Origin: JBBIRT01 sp037441725
GTDB lineage: Bacteria > Desulfobacterota > BSN033 > UBA1163
Reading direction: 5' to 3'
Length of the DNA: 23,747 bases
Assembly (NCBI GenBank): GCA_037441725.1
Contig: JBBIRT010000044.1
Location: 1 to 23,747 of the forward strand
Shown: in pieces, positions 1 through 6,830 of the stretch
Position numbering within the stretch: position 1 is the first letter of the stretch
How the letters are laid out: each line of letters opens with the position of its first letter
Made by a program: the position numbers and the translations under genes
Notes under the pieces: model-generated
Told to the model about the DNA's origin: nothing
The model's database searches: none
Seen by the model: only the letters and a program-made list of their open reading frames with translations

Positions 1-989
1 GCCACTTCATTGGCTGCATTTAAAATGGCCGGCATGGTTTCTCCTATCTCAATGGATTGGTAGGCCAATTTAAGGCATGGGAATTTTCCTGGATCAGGAT
101 GTGAAAAGGTAAGGGCTTCACTTTTAGAAAGATCAAGGGGAGGAAGATTCAGATGAAGACGTTCTGGAAAAGAGAGGGCATAAGAGATGGGAATCCTCAT
201 ATCAGTGATCCCCATCTGGGTAACAATGGATCCATCAATATATTCAACCATGGAGTGGATGATACTTTGAGGATGGATGAGCACAGCGATCTTTTCAATA
301 GGGATATCGAAGAGCCAGTGGGCCTCGATTACCTCTAATCCCTTATTCATCAACGAAGCGGAATCGATGGTAATCTTTTTTCCCATTTCCCAATGGGGGT
401 GATTGAGGGCATCTTTTACCGTGACATCCTGGAGTCGAGAAAGGGGAAGGTCAAGGAATGGTCCTCCTGATGCGGTCAGTATCAAGCGATGGACATCCTC
501 TTTTCGATGACCTAAAAGGGCTTGAAAAATAGCACTATGCTCGCTGTCAATTGGGAAAATCTGGACCTGATTCCGTTTTGCCTCTTCCATCAGGATCTTG
601 CCTGCCATGACCAGAGGTTCTTTATTGGCCAAAGCAAGAGCCTTTCCAGTTTTAATGGCAGAAAGAGTTGGAATGAGACCAACTGCTCCCACTATGGCAG
701 AAACCACCTGATCGACTTCGGGATGGGTGGCCACCTGAATTAACCCTTCTATTCCATAGACGATTTCGACCGGAACATCAGGAAGTTCATGTCGAAGGGC
801 TTCTGACAACTCTTTGTTTAGGACGGAAACTACCTTCGGTCGAAATTGAAGGATTTGTTCTTTGAGTAATTTTATGTTGAGGCCAGCAGAGAGGCTGACC
901 ACTTTGAATCGTTCTGGAAATTGACTGACAATATGGAGGGTATTGACCCCGATGGACCCAGTTGAACCCAGGATGGACAGACGTTTCAT
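1..989 (-). CDS. dxr: 1-deoxy-D-xylulose 5-phosphate reductoisomerase, partial (C-terminus beyond left edge)
   Basis: This cytosolic enzyme rearranges and reduces DXP to 2-C-methyl-D-erythritol 4-phosphate with NADPH, the committed step of the MEP isoprenoid pathway. Translating the minus strand from an ATG at 989 gives 329 codons open to the window edge. The N-terminal NADPH motif GSTGSIG is at about residues 8-14, followed by an ALANKE segment near 118-124. The metal/substrate motif PIDSEHSA lies near 146-153, then ASGGPF and a DSASLMNKGLE segment typical of the family. The E. coli enzyme is 398 residues, so roughly 60-70 C-terminal residues lie outside the window. The start codon overlaps the cdsA stop in an ATGA arrangement, which implies translational coupling. 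uppS-cdsA-dxr is a common bacterial order that groups isoprenoid and lipid-carrier synthesis. Confidence 0.96.
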   Translation of the reverse strand, partial: MKRLSILGSTGSIGVNTLHIVSQFPERFKVVSLSAGLNIKLLKEQILQFRPKVVSVLNKELSEALRHELPDVPVEIVYGIEGLIQVATHPEVDQVVSAIVGAVGLIPTLSAIKTGKALALANKEPLVMAGKILMEEAKRNQVQIFPIDSEHSAIFQALLGHRKEDVHRLILTASGGPFLDLPLSRLQDVTVKDALNHPHWEMGKKITIDSASLMNKGLEVIEAHWLFDIPIEKIAVLIHPQSIIHSMVEYIDGSIVTQMGITDMRIPISYALSFPERLHLNLPPLDLSKSEALTFSHPDPGKFPCLKLAYQSIEIGETMPAILNAANEV

Positions 990-1804
990 GGAGTCTCCTT
1001 TAATAGATAGAGGAGAGAATAATGGAGAAAGGGAGCTGAGAAAAGAAAACTATCGATTCGATCCAACATCCCCCCATGGCCAGGGATAAGCGTTCCTGAA
1101 TCTTTAACCTGGGCACTTCGCTTTAACATCGATTCTGTAAAATCTCCGAATTGACCTAAAATGCCTAAGCCAATGGCAAGGAAGATACATATCTTTTTTT
1201 CTAAATGGGGAAGGAAAAAGAAAGAGAAGCAGAAGGCTACAATAATCGAACCGATCATCGCTCCACCTAATCCTTCATAAGTTTTATTAGGGCTGATCCT
1301 GGGATAGAGCTTATGCCTCCCGATGGAGGAACCGATTAGAAGGGCAAAGATATCTCCACTCCAGACCGTAGCGATTAAAAATAGAACCCATAGCCTTCCA
1401 TCGGTCTTATTTCGTATTAAAGAGATGTAGGCAAGAAGAAAGGCAATATAAAATACCCCAAAAAGGATAATTCCCATCTTTGAAATAGAAGTGGAGAGGT
1501 CCTTTGGAGTTGCCATGGAGAGTGTTGAAAGAATGAGGAGAATCAGGACTAAGAAGGGAGATATTCCCTTCGCATTCCCAAAGGAGATGATGATTGAAAG
1601 GATTAACCCCAAACCCATTCCTGTGACCCGATCGGTCCATCTGGAATGAGGAAGGGCAAGATTATAATACTCCCGAAGTCCGAAAAAGGTGGCCAGAAGG
1701 ACCATCAAATGGAGAATTGTAGAAGGTCCCAGGGCGATTAAAAGAATTACAGGAGGGACCATGATCAATGACATCCATATCTTCCTCTTTTCAATTCTTG
1801 CCAT
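986..1804 (-). CDS. cdsA: Phosphatidate cytidylyltransferase (CDP-diglyceride synthase)
   Basis: This inner-membrane enzyme makes CDP-diacylglycerol from phosphatidic acid and CTP, the branch point of phospholipid synthesis. The 272-residue protein is rich in hydrophobic segments and carries the family signature near its C-terminus at about residues 225-251. That signature reads SMLKR, then KDSGTLIPGHGG, then LDRID, with the expected acidic residues (D235, D248, D251). The length matches the family (about 270-285). It lies 106 bases downstream of uppS and overlaps dxr by 4 bases. A cdsA next to uppS and dxr is widespread in bacteria. No unusual residues were noticed. Confidence 0.96.
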   Translation of the reverse strand: MARIEKRKIWMSLIMVPPVILLIALGPSTILHLMVLLATFFGLREYYNLALPHSRWTDRVTGMGLGLILSIIISFGNAKGISPFLVLILLILSTLSMATPKDLSTSISKMGIILFGVFYIAFLLAYISLIRNKTDGRLWVLFLIATVWSGDIFALLIGSSIGRHKLYPRISPNKTYEGLGGAMIGSIIVAFCFSFFFLPHLEKKICIFLAIGLGILGQFGDFTESMLKRSAQVKDSGTLIPGHGGMLDRIDSFLFSAPFLHYSLLYLLKETP

Positions 1805-1910
1805 CTTATCCCTTTTTAATAGTTCGGCGCTAAGCGTGCTTATTAGGCGTTCCTATAATTAATTCAGTTTTCCTCCTAAGCTTTGAACTCCGATTCCTAA
1901 GCGCTTAACC

Positions 1911-2654
1911 TCATTCATCTCTGCCGTTCAATTGTTCACTGATCAAACCAAACCTACGCTCACGGGATTGGTAATCGGCAATCGCCTTGAAGAGTTCCTT
2001 TCTATCAAAATCTGGCCACAGGGTATCGGTGACATATAGCTCCGTATAGGCGATCTGCCAAAGAAGGAAATTTGAGATTCGAAATTCTCCACTTGTTCGG
2101 ATAAGGAGATCTGGATCGGAAATCCCATGAGTCCACAGATATTTGGAAAACAGGGCAGGGGTGATCTCTTCTGATTTTAGGCTTCCTTTTTGAAAATCTG
2201 AAAGAATCCCTTGAACGGCATGGAGGATTTCAGAACGGCCCCCATAACTCAATGCTAAATTGAGGATCATTTGATCACAATGTTCTGTTTTTTTTATTGT
2301 TTCTTGAAGTACTTTTCGAACGTCATAGGGGAGGTCGTCAATACGGCCAATGGCATTGAGCCGAATGTTATTCTGAACCATCTCTTCGCACTCTTTTTGA
2401 AGATAATCCTTAAGCAACCCCATCAGGGCATTCACTTCATCTGCAGGTCTTTTCCAGTTTTCGATGGAAAAGGCATAAAGGGTTAAAATCTTGATTCCCA
2501 ATTCCCGACAAGTTCTTACCACCTCCCTGACGGCATCAATCCCTTTGATATGGCCATTAATTCGATTCAAAAACTTTTTTTTGGCCCATCGGCCATTCCC
2601 ATCCATAATGATGGCAATATGTTGGGGGAGTTTTTCTTTATGAATTTCTTCCAT
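1911..2654 (-). CDS. uppS: Isoprenyl transferase (undecaprenyl diphosphate synthase)
   Basis: This cis-prenyltransferase condenses isopentenyl diphosphate onto farnesyl diphosphate to make the C55 lipid carrier for peptidoglycan and other envelope glycans. The family motifs are all present: IIMDGNGRWA at about 15-24 with the catalytic Asp at 18, SIENWKRP at 63-70, and DLLIRTSGE at 182-190 followed by RISNFLLWQ. The length of 247 is normal. The Shine-Dalgarno sequence before the ATG is poor, but the start agrees with the usual N-terminus. A promoter-like sequence lies about 45 bases upstream, so this gene may head a uppS-cdsA-dxr unit apart from the rpsB operon. Confidence 0.97.
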   Translation of the reverse strand: MEEIHKEKLPQHIAIIMDGNGRWAKKKFLNRINGHIKGIDAVREVVRTCRELGIKILTLYAFSIENWKRPADEVNALMGLLKDYLQKECEEMVQNNIRLNAIGRIDDLPYDVRKVLQETIKKTEHCDQMILNLALSYGGRSEILHAVQGILSDFQKGSLKSEEITPALFSKYLWTHGISDPDLLIRTSGEFRISNFLLWQIAYTELYVTDTLWPDFDRKELFKAIADYQSRERRFGLISEQLNGRDE

Positions 2655-2697
2655 AGAATTAAGGGGTTAATGAATCTCGAAAAAAGTGTTATTAAAT

Positions 2698-2726
2698 AAA
2701 ATACCATATTAATAAGGGTTTTTCAA
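2698..2726 (-). promoter_or_regulatory. Putative sigma70-type promoter for uppS-cdsA-dxr
   Basis: On the minus strand, TTGAAA (2721-2726) and TATTTT (2698-2703) are separated by exactly 17 bases. That gives 5/6 and 4/6 matches to the sigma70 consensus in an AT-rich stretch. It lies just downstream of the terminator-like hairpin after the ferredoxin and about 45 bases before the uppS start. The position makes sense, but the call rests on sequence alone. Confidence 0.5.
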
Positions 2727-2798
2727 TCTTTGGACTCAAAGCCATTCGAGGTGTGAATAGAGAAGAGTTGAAAAGAATAGATCGGTTTAAATAGGAAA

Positions 2799-2831
2799 GG
2801 GGAGAGGGATTCTAAGCCTGTCCCTCTCCTT
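2799..2831 (-). terminator. Terminator-like hairpin after the ferredoxin gene
   Basis: GGAGAGGGA (2801-2809) and TCCCTCTCC (2821-2829) form a 9-bp GC-rich stem with an 11-base loop, which can be extended by G-T pairs. It starts about 10 bases after the ferredoxin stop. On the minus strand only a weak pyrimidine run (CTTTCCTATTT) follows, so termination may be partial. Confidence 0.5.
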
Positions 2832-2840
2832 CGCTCACTT

Positions 2841-3008
2841 CTATTTTTCTATAATCGCTTCAACTGGACATACCTCAAAACAACTTCCACACTCTGTACA
2901 TTTCTCTTCATTGATTGAATAAGGTTCCCCTTCTTCAATGGCTTCGGCAGGGCACTCCTCAGCACAGGTCCCACAGGCCACACATTCCTCAGTAATCACA
3001 TAAGCCAC
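2841..3008 (-). CDS. 2x[4Fe-4S] ferredoxin
   Basis: This is a 55-residue low-potential electron carrier of the clostridial type. Two cluster-binding motifs are visible: CVACGTCAEECP (Cys 9, 12, 15, 19) and CTECGSCFEVCP (Cys 37, 40, 43, 47). All eight ligands of two [4Fe-4S] clusters are present. Translation most likely starts at a GTG at 3008, because a near-perfect Shine-Dalgarno (AAGGAGGTGATTCC) stands just upstream and no in-frame ATG fits. It lies 30 bases after frr and before uppS, inside a translation/lipid gene block, and a terminator-like hairpin follows. Its redox partner cannot be told from the sequence. The gene suggests an anaerobic, ferredoxin-using metabolism. Confidence 0.93.
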   Translation of the reverse strand: MAYVITEECVACGTCAEECPAEAIEEGEPYSINEEKCTECGSCFEVCPVEAIIEK

Positions 3009-3038
3009 TGGAATCACCTCCTTATTGAAAGATCCTGA

Positions 3039-3599
3039 TTAAATTTCTAAAATTTCTTTTTCTTTTATGGCGAGAACGTCTTCAACCTTCTCAATATATT
3101 GGTCTGTTGATTTCTGGACCTTATCCATCCACTGGTGAAGCTGATCCTGAGAGATCTTCTTATTTTTCTCCAATCCTTTCAGCTGTTCATTTGCTTCCCT
3201 TCGGATATTCCGAATGGCAACTTTTGCTCCTTCAGCCATTTTCCTCACAATCTTCACGAGATCCTTTCGACGCTCCTCAGTCAACTTGGGGATGGAAATG
3301 CGAATGATCTTCCCATCACTAACCGGAGTGAGGCCCAGTTCAGATTTGAGAATGGCCTTTTCTATCTCGCCGATAGCGGAGGTATCCCAGGGCTGAATGG
3401 TGATAAGCCTTGGTTCAGGCACGGATAGGGTGGCCATCTGGTTGAGGGGGGTAGGGGTTCCATAGTAGTCCACCCGAATATCATCAAACAAAGCGAGGGA
3501 AGCCCTTCCTGTCCTGATTTTGTTCAAATCCGTTTTTAGTGAAGAGATCGTTTTCTCCATTTTCATCATTGCATCATCATAAACCTTTTTATCCATCAT
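3039..3599 (-). CDS. frr: Ribosome recycling factor
   Basis: RRF splits post-termination ribosomes together with EF-G. The 186-residue protein matches the family throughout. It has KIRTGRAS at about 27-34 in the first helix, the PLNQMATLSVPEPR segment of domain II, and a C-terminal helix pair containing RRKDLVK and AIRNIRREAN. The gene begins with two consecutive ATG codons directly after the pyrH TGA, so either Met may be the start. The tight junction suggests coupled translation with pyrH. The pyrH-frr order is highly conserved in bacteria. Confidence 0.97.
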   Translation of the reverse strand: MMDKKVYDDAMMKMEKTISSLKTDLNKIRTGRASLALFDDIRVDYYGTPTPLNQMATLSVPEPRLITIQPWDTSAIGEIEKAILKSELGLTPVSDGKIIRISIPKLTEERRKDLVKIVRKMAEGAKVAIRNIRREANEQLKGLEKNKKISQDQLHQWMDKVQKSTDQYIEKVEDVLAIKEKEILEI

Positions 3600-4316
3600 T
3601 CATCCCCTCACTTTTGTCCCTACCTTTTCTCCCAAAACGACCCTTTTGATATTTCCTTTCTTCTTCAGATTAAAGACAATGATCGGGATATGATGATCCA
3701 TACAGAGAGAGATAGCTGTCGCATCAATGACCTTTAGCTGCTTCTTCAGGACCTCCAGATAAGTGAGTTCATTATATTTTTTGGCCTTTTTATGAAGGAG
3801 GGGGTCCGCATCATAGATCCCCTCGACCTTGGTGGCCTTAAGAATTGCATTGGCTTCAATTTCCATGGCTCGAAGCGAGGCAGTGGTATCGGTGGTGAAG
3901 TAAGGATTTCCTGTTCCTGCTGCGAAGATGACCACCCTACCCTTTTCTAAATGGCGGATTGCTTTCCTTCGAATATAGGGTTCTGCAACCTCCCTCATCT
4001 CAATGGCTGTTTGGACCCGGGTATGGACATTGATTTTCTCCAGGGCATCCTGAAGCGCAATCCCATTCATGACGGTGGCTAACATTCCCATATAATCAGC
4101 AGAGACGCGATCCATTCCCTTTGAACTTGCTGCCACTCCTCGAAATATATTTCCTCCACCAATTACTACAGCCACTTCTACCCCAAGGTTTTTTACCTCT
4201 TTGATCTCTTGAGCGATCTTTTGAACCACAGAAGGGTCAATTCCATATTCTTTTTCCCCACTCAATACCTCTCCACTGAGTTTCAGGAGGATTCTTTTAT
4301 AAAGAGGCTTTTTCAC
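3600..4316 (-). CDS. pyrH: Uridylate kinase (UMP kinase)
   Basis: PyrH phosphorylates UMP to UDP using ATP and belongs to the bacterial amino-acid-kinase fold, unlike eukaryotic UMP kinases. Visible motifs are LKLSGE (11-16), the glycine-rich GGGNIFRG (53-60), and the GTGNPYFTTD segment (134-143) that binds UMP. The length of 238 is typical. The start codon is GTG at 4316, preceded by AAGGTAAAGAAGT as a plausible ribosome-binding site. It sits between tsf and frr in the conserved rpsB-tsf-pyrH-frr order. Confidence 0.97.
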   Translation of the reverse strand: MKKPLYKRILLKLSGEVLSGEKEYGIDPSVVQKIAQEIKEVKNLGVEVAVVIGGGNIFRGVAASSKGMDRVSADYMGMLATVMNGIALQDALEKINVHTRVQTAIEMREVAEPYIRRKAIRHLEKGRVVIFAAGTGNPYFTTDTTASLRAMEIEANAILKATKVEGIYDADPLLHKKAKKYNELTYLEVLKKQLKVIDATAISLCMDHHIPIIVFNLKKKGNIKRVVLGEKVGTKVRG

Positions 4317-4351
4317 ACTTCTTTACCTTGATCAAGGGAGAGTTAAATGAG

Positions 4352-4957
4352 CTATGAGGACAATCCTTCACCCAATTGAAATCTTACAAATCGGCGAATC
4401 GCAATATTTTCTCCTACCTTGGCAATCATGGCCTCGAGTAATTCTTTAACGGTTAGGTCGGAATCCTTGATGTACGTTTGCTCTAAGAGACACACCTCGG
4501 AGTAGAAACGTTCCATTTTACCTTCAACGATCTTGTCAATTATTTTTTCGGGTTTTCCAGCCTCAAGGGCCTGAGTTCGATAGATTTCCCTCTCTTTTTT
4601 CAGAATTTCTTCAGGGATCTCCTCCCTCCTGATATATTGTGGATTGGCAGCCGCAATGTGCATGGCAATATTTTTTACAAAATTTTGAAATTCTTCTGTT
4701 TTGGCCACAAAGTCTGTTTCACAATTCACCTCAACCAGAACCCCCATCTTTCCTCCAGCATGAATGTAAGAAGAAATCAGGCCATCGCTGGCTATTCGGC
4801 CAGCCTTTTTAGCGGCCATCGCCAGTCCTTTTTTTCTCAAATAATCGATTGCTGCCTCTACATTGCCTTTTGATTCTTGAAGGGCCTTTTTACAATCCAC
4901 AATTCCTGCCCCTGTTCTCTGCCTTAGGTCTTTTACCAATTCAACTGAAATTTCCAT
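4352..4957 (-). CDS. tsf: Elongation factor Ts (short form)
   Basis: EF-Ts is the nucleotide exchange factor for EF-Tu. An N-terminal UBA-like domain (about 1-45, with LRQRTGAGIVDCKKAL) precedes the core, which holds the EF-Tu-contacting TDFV motif at 81-84 (CETDFVAKTEEF). At 201 residues it is the short form, like that of Thermus, rather than the 283-residue E. coli form. It therefore has only one core subdomain plus the C-terminal module. The ATG follows the rpsB stop by 6 bases, with AGGAG upstream. This is the usual rpsB partner. Confidence 0.97.
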   Translation of the reverse strand: MEISVELVKDLRQRTGAGIVDCKKALQESKGNVEAAIDYLRKKGLAMAAKKAGRIASDGLISSYIHAGGKMGVLVEVNCETDFVAKTEEFQNFVKNIAMHIAAANPQYIRREEIPEEILKKEREIYRTQALEAGKPEKIIDKIVEGKMERFYSEVCLLEQTYIKDSDLTVKELLEAMIAKVGENIAIRRFVRFQLGEGLSS

Positions 4958-4963
4958 AAGATC

Positions 4964-5761
4964 CTACTCCTCTTCCATCTCTTTAACGATTTCTTCAACC
5001 TGGATTGCTTGGGAAGGCTCAAGCTGTTCGGTTTTTTCCTTTTCTTCTGGAGCCTTTTCGGTCTGAAGTTGTTTTTCTAAGATTTGCTTTCCTTCTATTA
5101 CCGCATCTGCGATTTTGGAGGTGAATAATTGGATTGCCCGAATGGCATCATCATTTCCAGGAATGACATAATCCACTTCTTCAGGATTGCAATTGGTATC
5201 GACAATGCCAATTGAAGGGATGGATATTTTCCGAGCTTCCATTACTGCAATTCTCTCTTTTTTAGGGTCCACCACAAAGATTGCTCCTGGGAGTCGGTCC
5301 ATATTTTTGATGCCTCCCAAGGATTTTTCTAATCGGTTTCTTTCCTTCTCCAATTCCAAAACCTCCTTTTTTGGAAGGAGATTATAGATTTCGTCATTCT
5401 TCATGGCCTCCAATTTATTTAATCGATCTATGGATCGTTTAATGGTTTGGAAATTGGTCAACATCCCTCCCAACCATCGATGATTCACATAGAACATTCC
5501 ACAGCGGGTGGCTTGTTCAGCAATTGTATCCTGTGCCTGTTTTTTAGTTCCAACAAATAGAATGTATTCTCCTTTGGCCACGATATCCCGTACAAATTGA
5601 TAAGCTTCTTTAAAGAGTTGGACTGTTTTTTGAAGATCGATGATATAGATTCCATTCCTGGATCCAAAAATATAGGGCTTCATTTTGGGATCCCAACGTT
5701 TTGTTTCATGACCAAAATGAACCCCAGCCTCAAGAAGTTCCTTCATCGTTACCGTGGACAT
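4964..5761 (-). CDS. rpsB: 30S ribosomal protein S2
   Basis: S2 is a structural protein of the small ribosomal subunit. The N-terminus carries the family pattern LLEAGVHFGHETKRWDPKMKPYIFG, written here as positions about 7-31 with key residues H15, G17, H18 and W23. VGTKKQAQ, NHRWLGGMLTNF and the IGIVDTNCNPE segment follow. I prefer the ATG at 5761 because GGAGG stands 5 bases before it; an in-frame ATG at 5773 would add four residues (MEGS). From 5761 the protein has 265 residues. That is longer than E. coli S2 because of an acidic Glu/Gln-rich tail of about 35 residues. It heads the rpsB-tsf-pyrH-frr operon. Confidence 0.96.
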   Translation of the reverse strand: MSTVTMKELLEAGVHFGHETKRWDPKMKPYIFGSRNGIYIIDLQKTVQLFKEAYQFVRDIVAKGEYILFVGTKKQAQDTIAEQATRCGMFYVNHRWLGGMLTNFQTIKRSIDRLNKLEAMKNDEIYNLLPKKEVLELEKERNRLEKSLGGIKNMDRLPGAIFVVDPKKERIAVMEARKISIPSIGIVDTNCNPEEVDYVIPGNDDAIRAIQLFTSKIADAVIEGKQILEKQLQTEKAPEEKEKTEQLEPSQAIQVEEIVKEMEEE

Positions 5762-5784
5762 CGAGCCCTCCATTTCAATTTCAT
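5749..5784 (-). promoter_or_regulatory. Possible short upstream ORF overlapping the rpsB start
   Basis: The strongest Shine-Dalgarno in the rpsB leader (AAAGGAGGAG) does not sit before the rpsB start. It sits before an ATG at 5784 that opens an 11-codon frame (MKLKWRARCPR) ending at 5749, inside rpsB codon 5 in another frame. The arrangement could couple or throttle rpsB translation, or the site could serve the in-frame ATG at 5773. This is inference from layout only. Confidence 0.3.
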
Positions 5785-6071
5785 TTCTCCTCCTTTAAAA
5801 AATATCCATGAATTTAATTGAGTTAACATAAGATGAGGTATTTTGCAAGAGTAAAAACTTTTAGGGGGTAACCCCTCACTGAAGCGGGGGAACATCCAAC
5901 GATCAAGCAGGAATGCTTCCAAAAATCTTTTAAGGCGGATCATTTCAAATGGGAGTTTGCAAAAGTCCTTTCATCCAACCCCTTATAGCCTTTCAGTGCA
6001 TCAGGAATCCTGTAGTTATGGCACAAGCTGAGGGTTCCATAGGTGAAAGTCGAAAACTTCCTTCCAGGATT
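5785..6071 (-). other. rpsB leader / intergenic region between gspB-like gene and rpsB
   Basis: About 300 bases hold no convincing gene. On the minus strand the region must contain the rpsB promoter, but no strong -35/-10 pair stands out. The best partial match is TTGCAA near 5842. The run GGGGG (5864-5868), CCCC (5872-5875) and GGGGG (5886-5890) allows two mutually exclusive short hairpins. A small palindrome, CAGGAATCCTG, occurs at 6002-6012. S2 operons are often controlled through leader RNA, so a regulatory role is possible but unproven. Confidence 0.35.
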
Positions 6072-6830
6072 TTATTTCAAAATGGAGGCTTCAAAATATT
6101 GGTTGTTATAGAGAAAAAGAACACTTGAGGGATAAATCTCAACCACCTTCATTCCTTCTACGAATGACCCTTCAATTGCCTTCATCCCATTGATCATAGC
6201 AAACCGCTCCGAGGGATCTTGAGCCCAGACAATTGCTGATATTTTAATCAAAGACGGGGGGATATCTGTTTTATTGGTAGAGGATTCAGAATGGATTGTT
6301 GATATTTCAGAGGAGGTCTCTTTTTTTTCTATGATCCTATCCTGACCTACTTCTTTTCCGCCTGAGAGGGGGTGAGGTGGGCTGGCCTCGATTGAAGATT
6401 TCTCCTTCGATGGTGGAGTCTCTTCCTTTCTTTGGATGGTTCTTTTTTCTTTATCTTGTATTGTCTCTTTGATTAAGGGGGCTAATTCTGCCACCTCTTT
6501 TTTAACCAACGGGTGTTTGACACTTGGAGGGAGTGTTTTTGGCTTTGGTAGAGTTTCAGGAAGAGGGGGTTCTCCGTTTATACCCGATTGAGGGAAGATG
6601 ACCCTGGGAGGAGGGGAGGGTTCTTTAAGGAATCCGAATTTCAACAAAATATAGACGATGAAAAGGGTAGTCACCAAGGTGAGTGCAATGGTGAAAATGA
6701 GGAGGTTGGCCCTTTTCCTTGGAGGGGGATAATCAGCTCTGAGAATCTCCGCAGCGATATCGAAGGTTCCCTCTCGAAGAGATGCCTTTTCACGGTCCAA
6801 TTTTTTTAGGGCATCAAGAATAACGCTCAT
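6072..6830 (-). CDS. GspB-like general secretion pathway protein B
   Basis: This is a 252-residue bitopic membrane protein. A short cytoplasmic start (SVILDALKKLDREKA) is typical of GspB/ExeB. One membrane segment follows at about 41-63, then a Pro/Glu/Lys/Ser-rich linker of about 120 residues. The C-terminal periplasmic domain (about 195-252) contains KISAIVWAQDPSERFAMING and a final V-L-F-YNNQYFEASI strand, as in the type II secretion B domain family. Its ATG overlaps the end of the upstream ExeA-like gene by 4 bases, so the two are coupled. In Aeromonas the ExeA-ExeB complex helps insert the secretin multimer through peptidoglycan. No other type II secretion genes are in the window, so the secretin partner is unknown. 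Confidence 0.82.
   Translation of the reverse strand: MSVILDALKKLDREKASLREGTFDIAAEILRADYPPPRKRANLLIFTIALTLVTTLFIVYILLKFGFLKEPSPPPRVIFPQSGINGEPPLPETLPKPKTLPPSVKHPLVKKEVAELAPLIKETIQDKEKRTIQRKEETPPSKEKSSIEASPPHPLSGGKEVGQDRIIEKKETSSEISTIHSESSTNKTDIPPSLIKISAIVWAQDPSERFAMINGMKAIEGSFVEGMKVVEIYPSSVLFLYNNQYFEASILK

Noticed and set aside
4352..4957. Truncation of tsf because it is only 201 residues
   Set aside because: Short EF-Ts of about 200 residues is a normal form in many bacteria, and all expected motifs are present.
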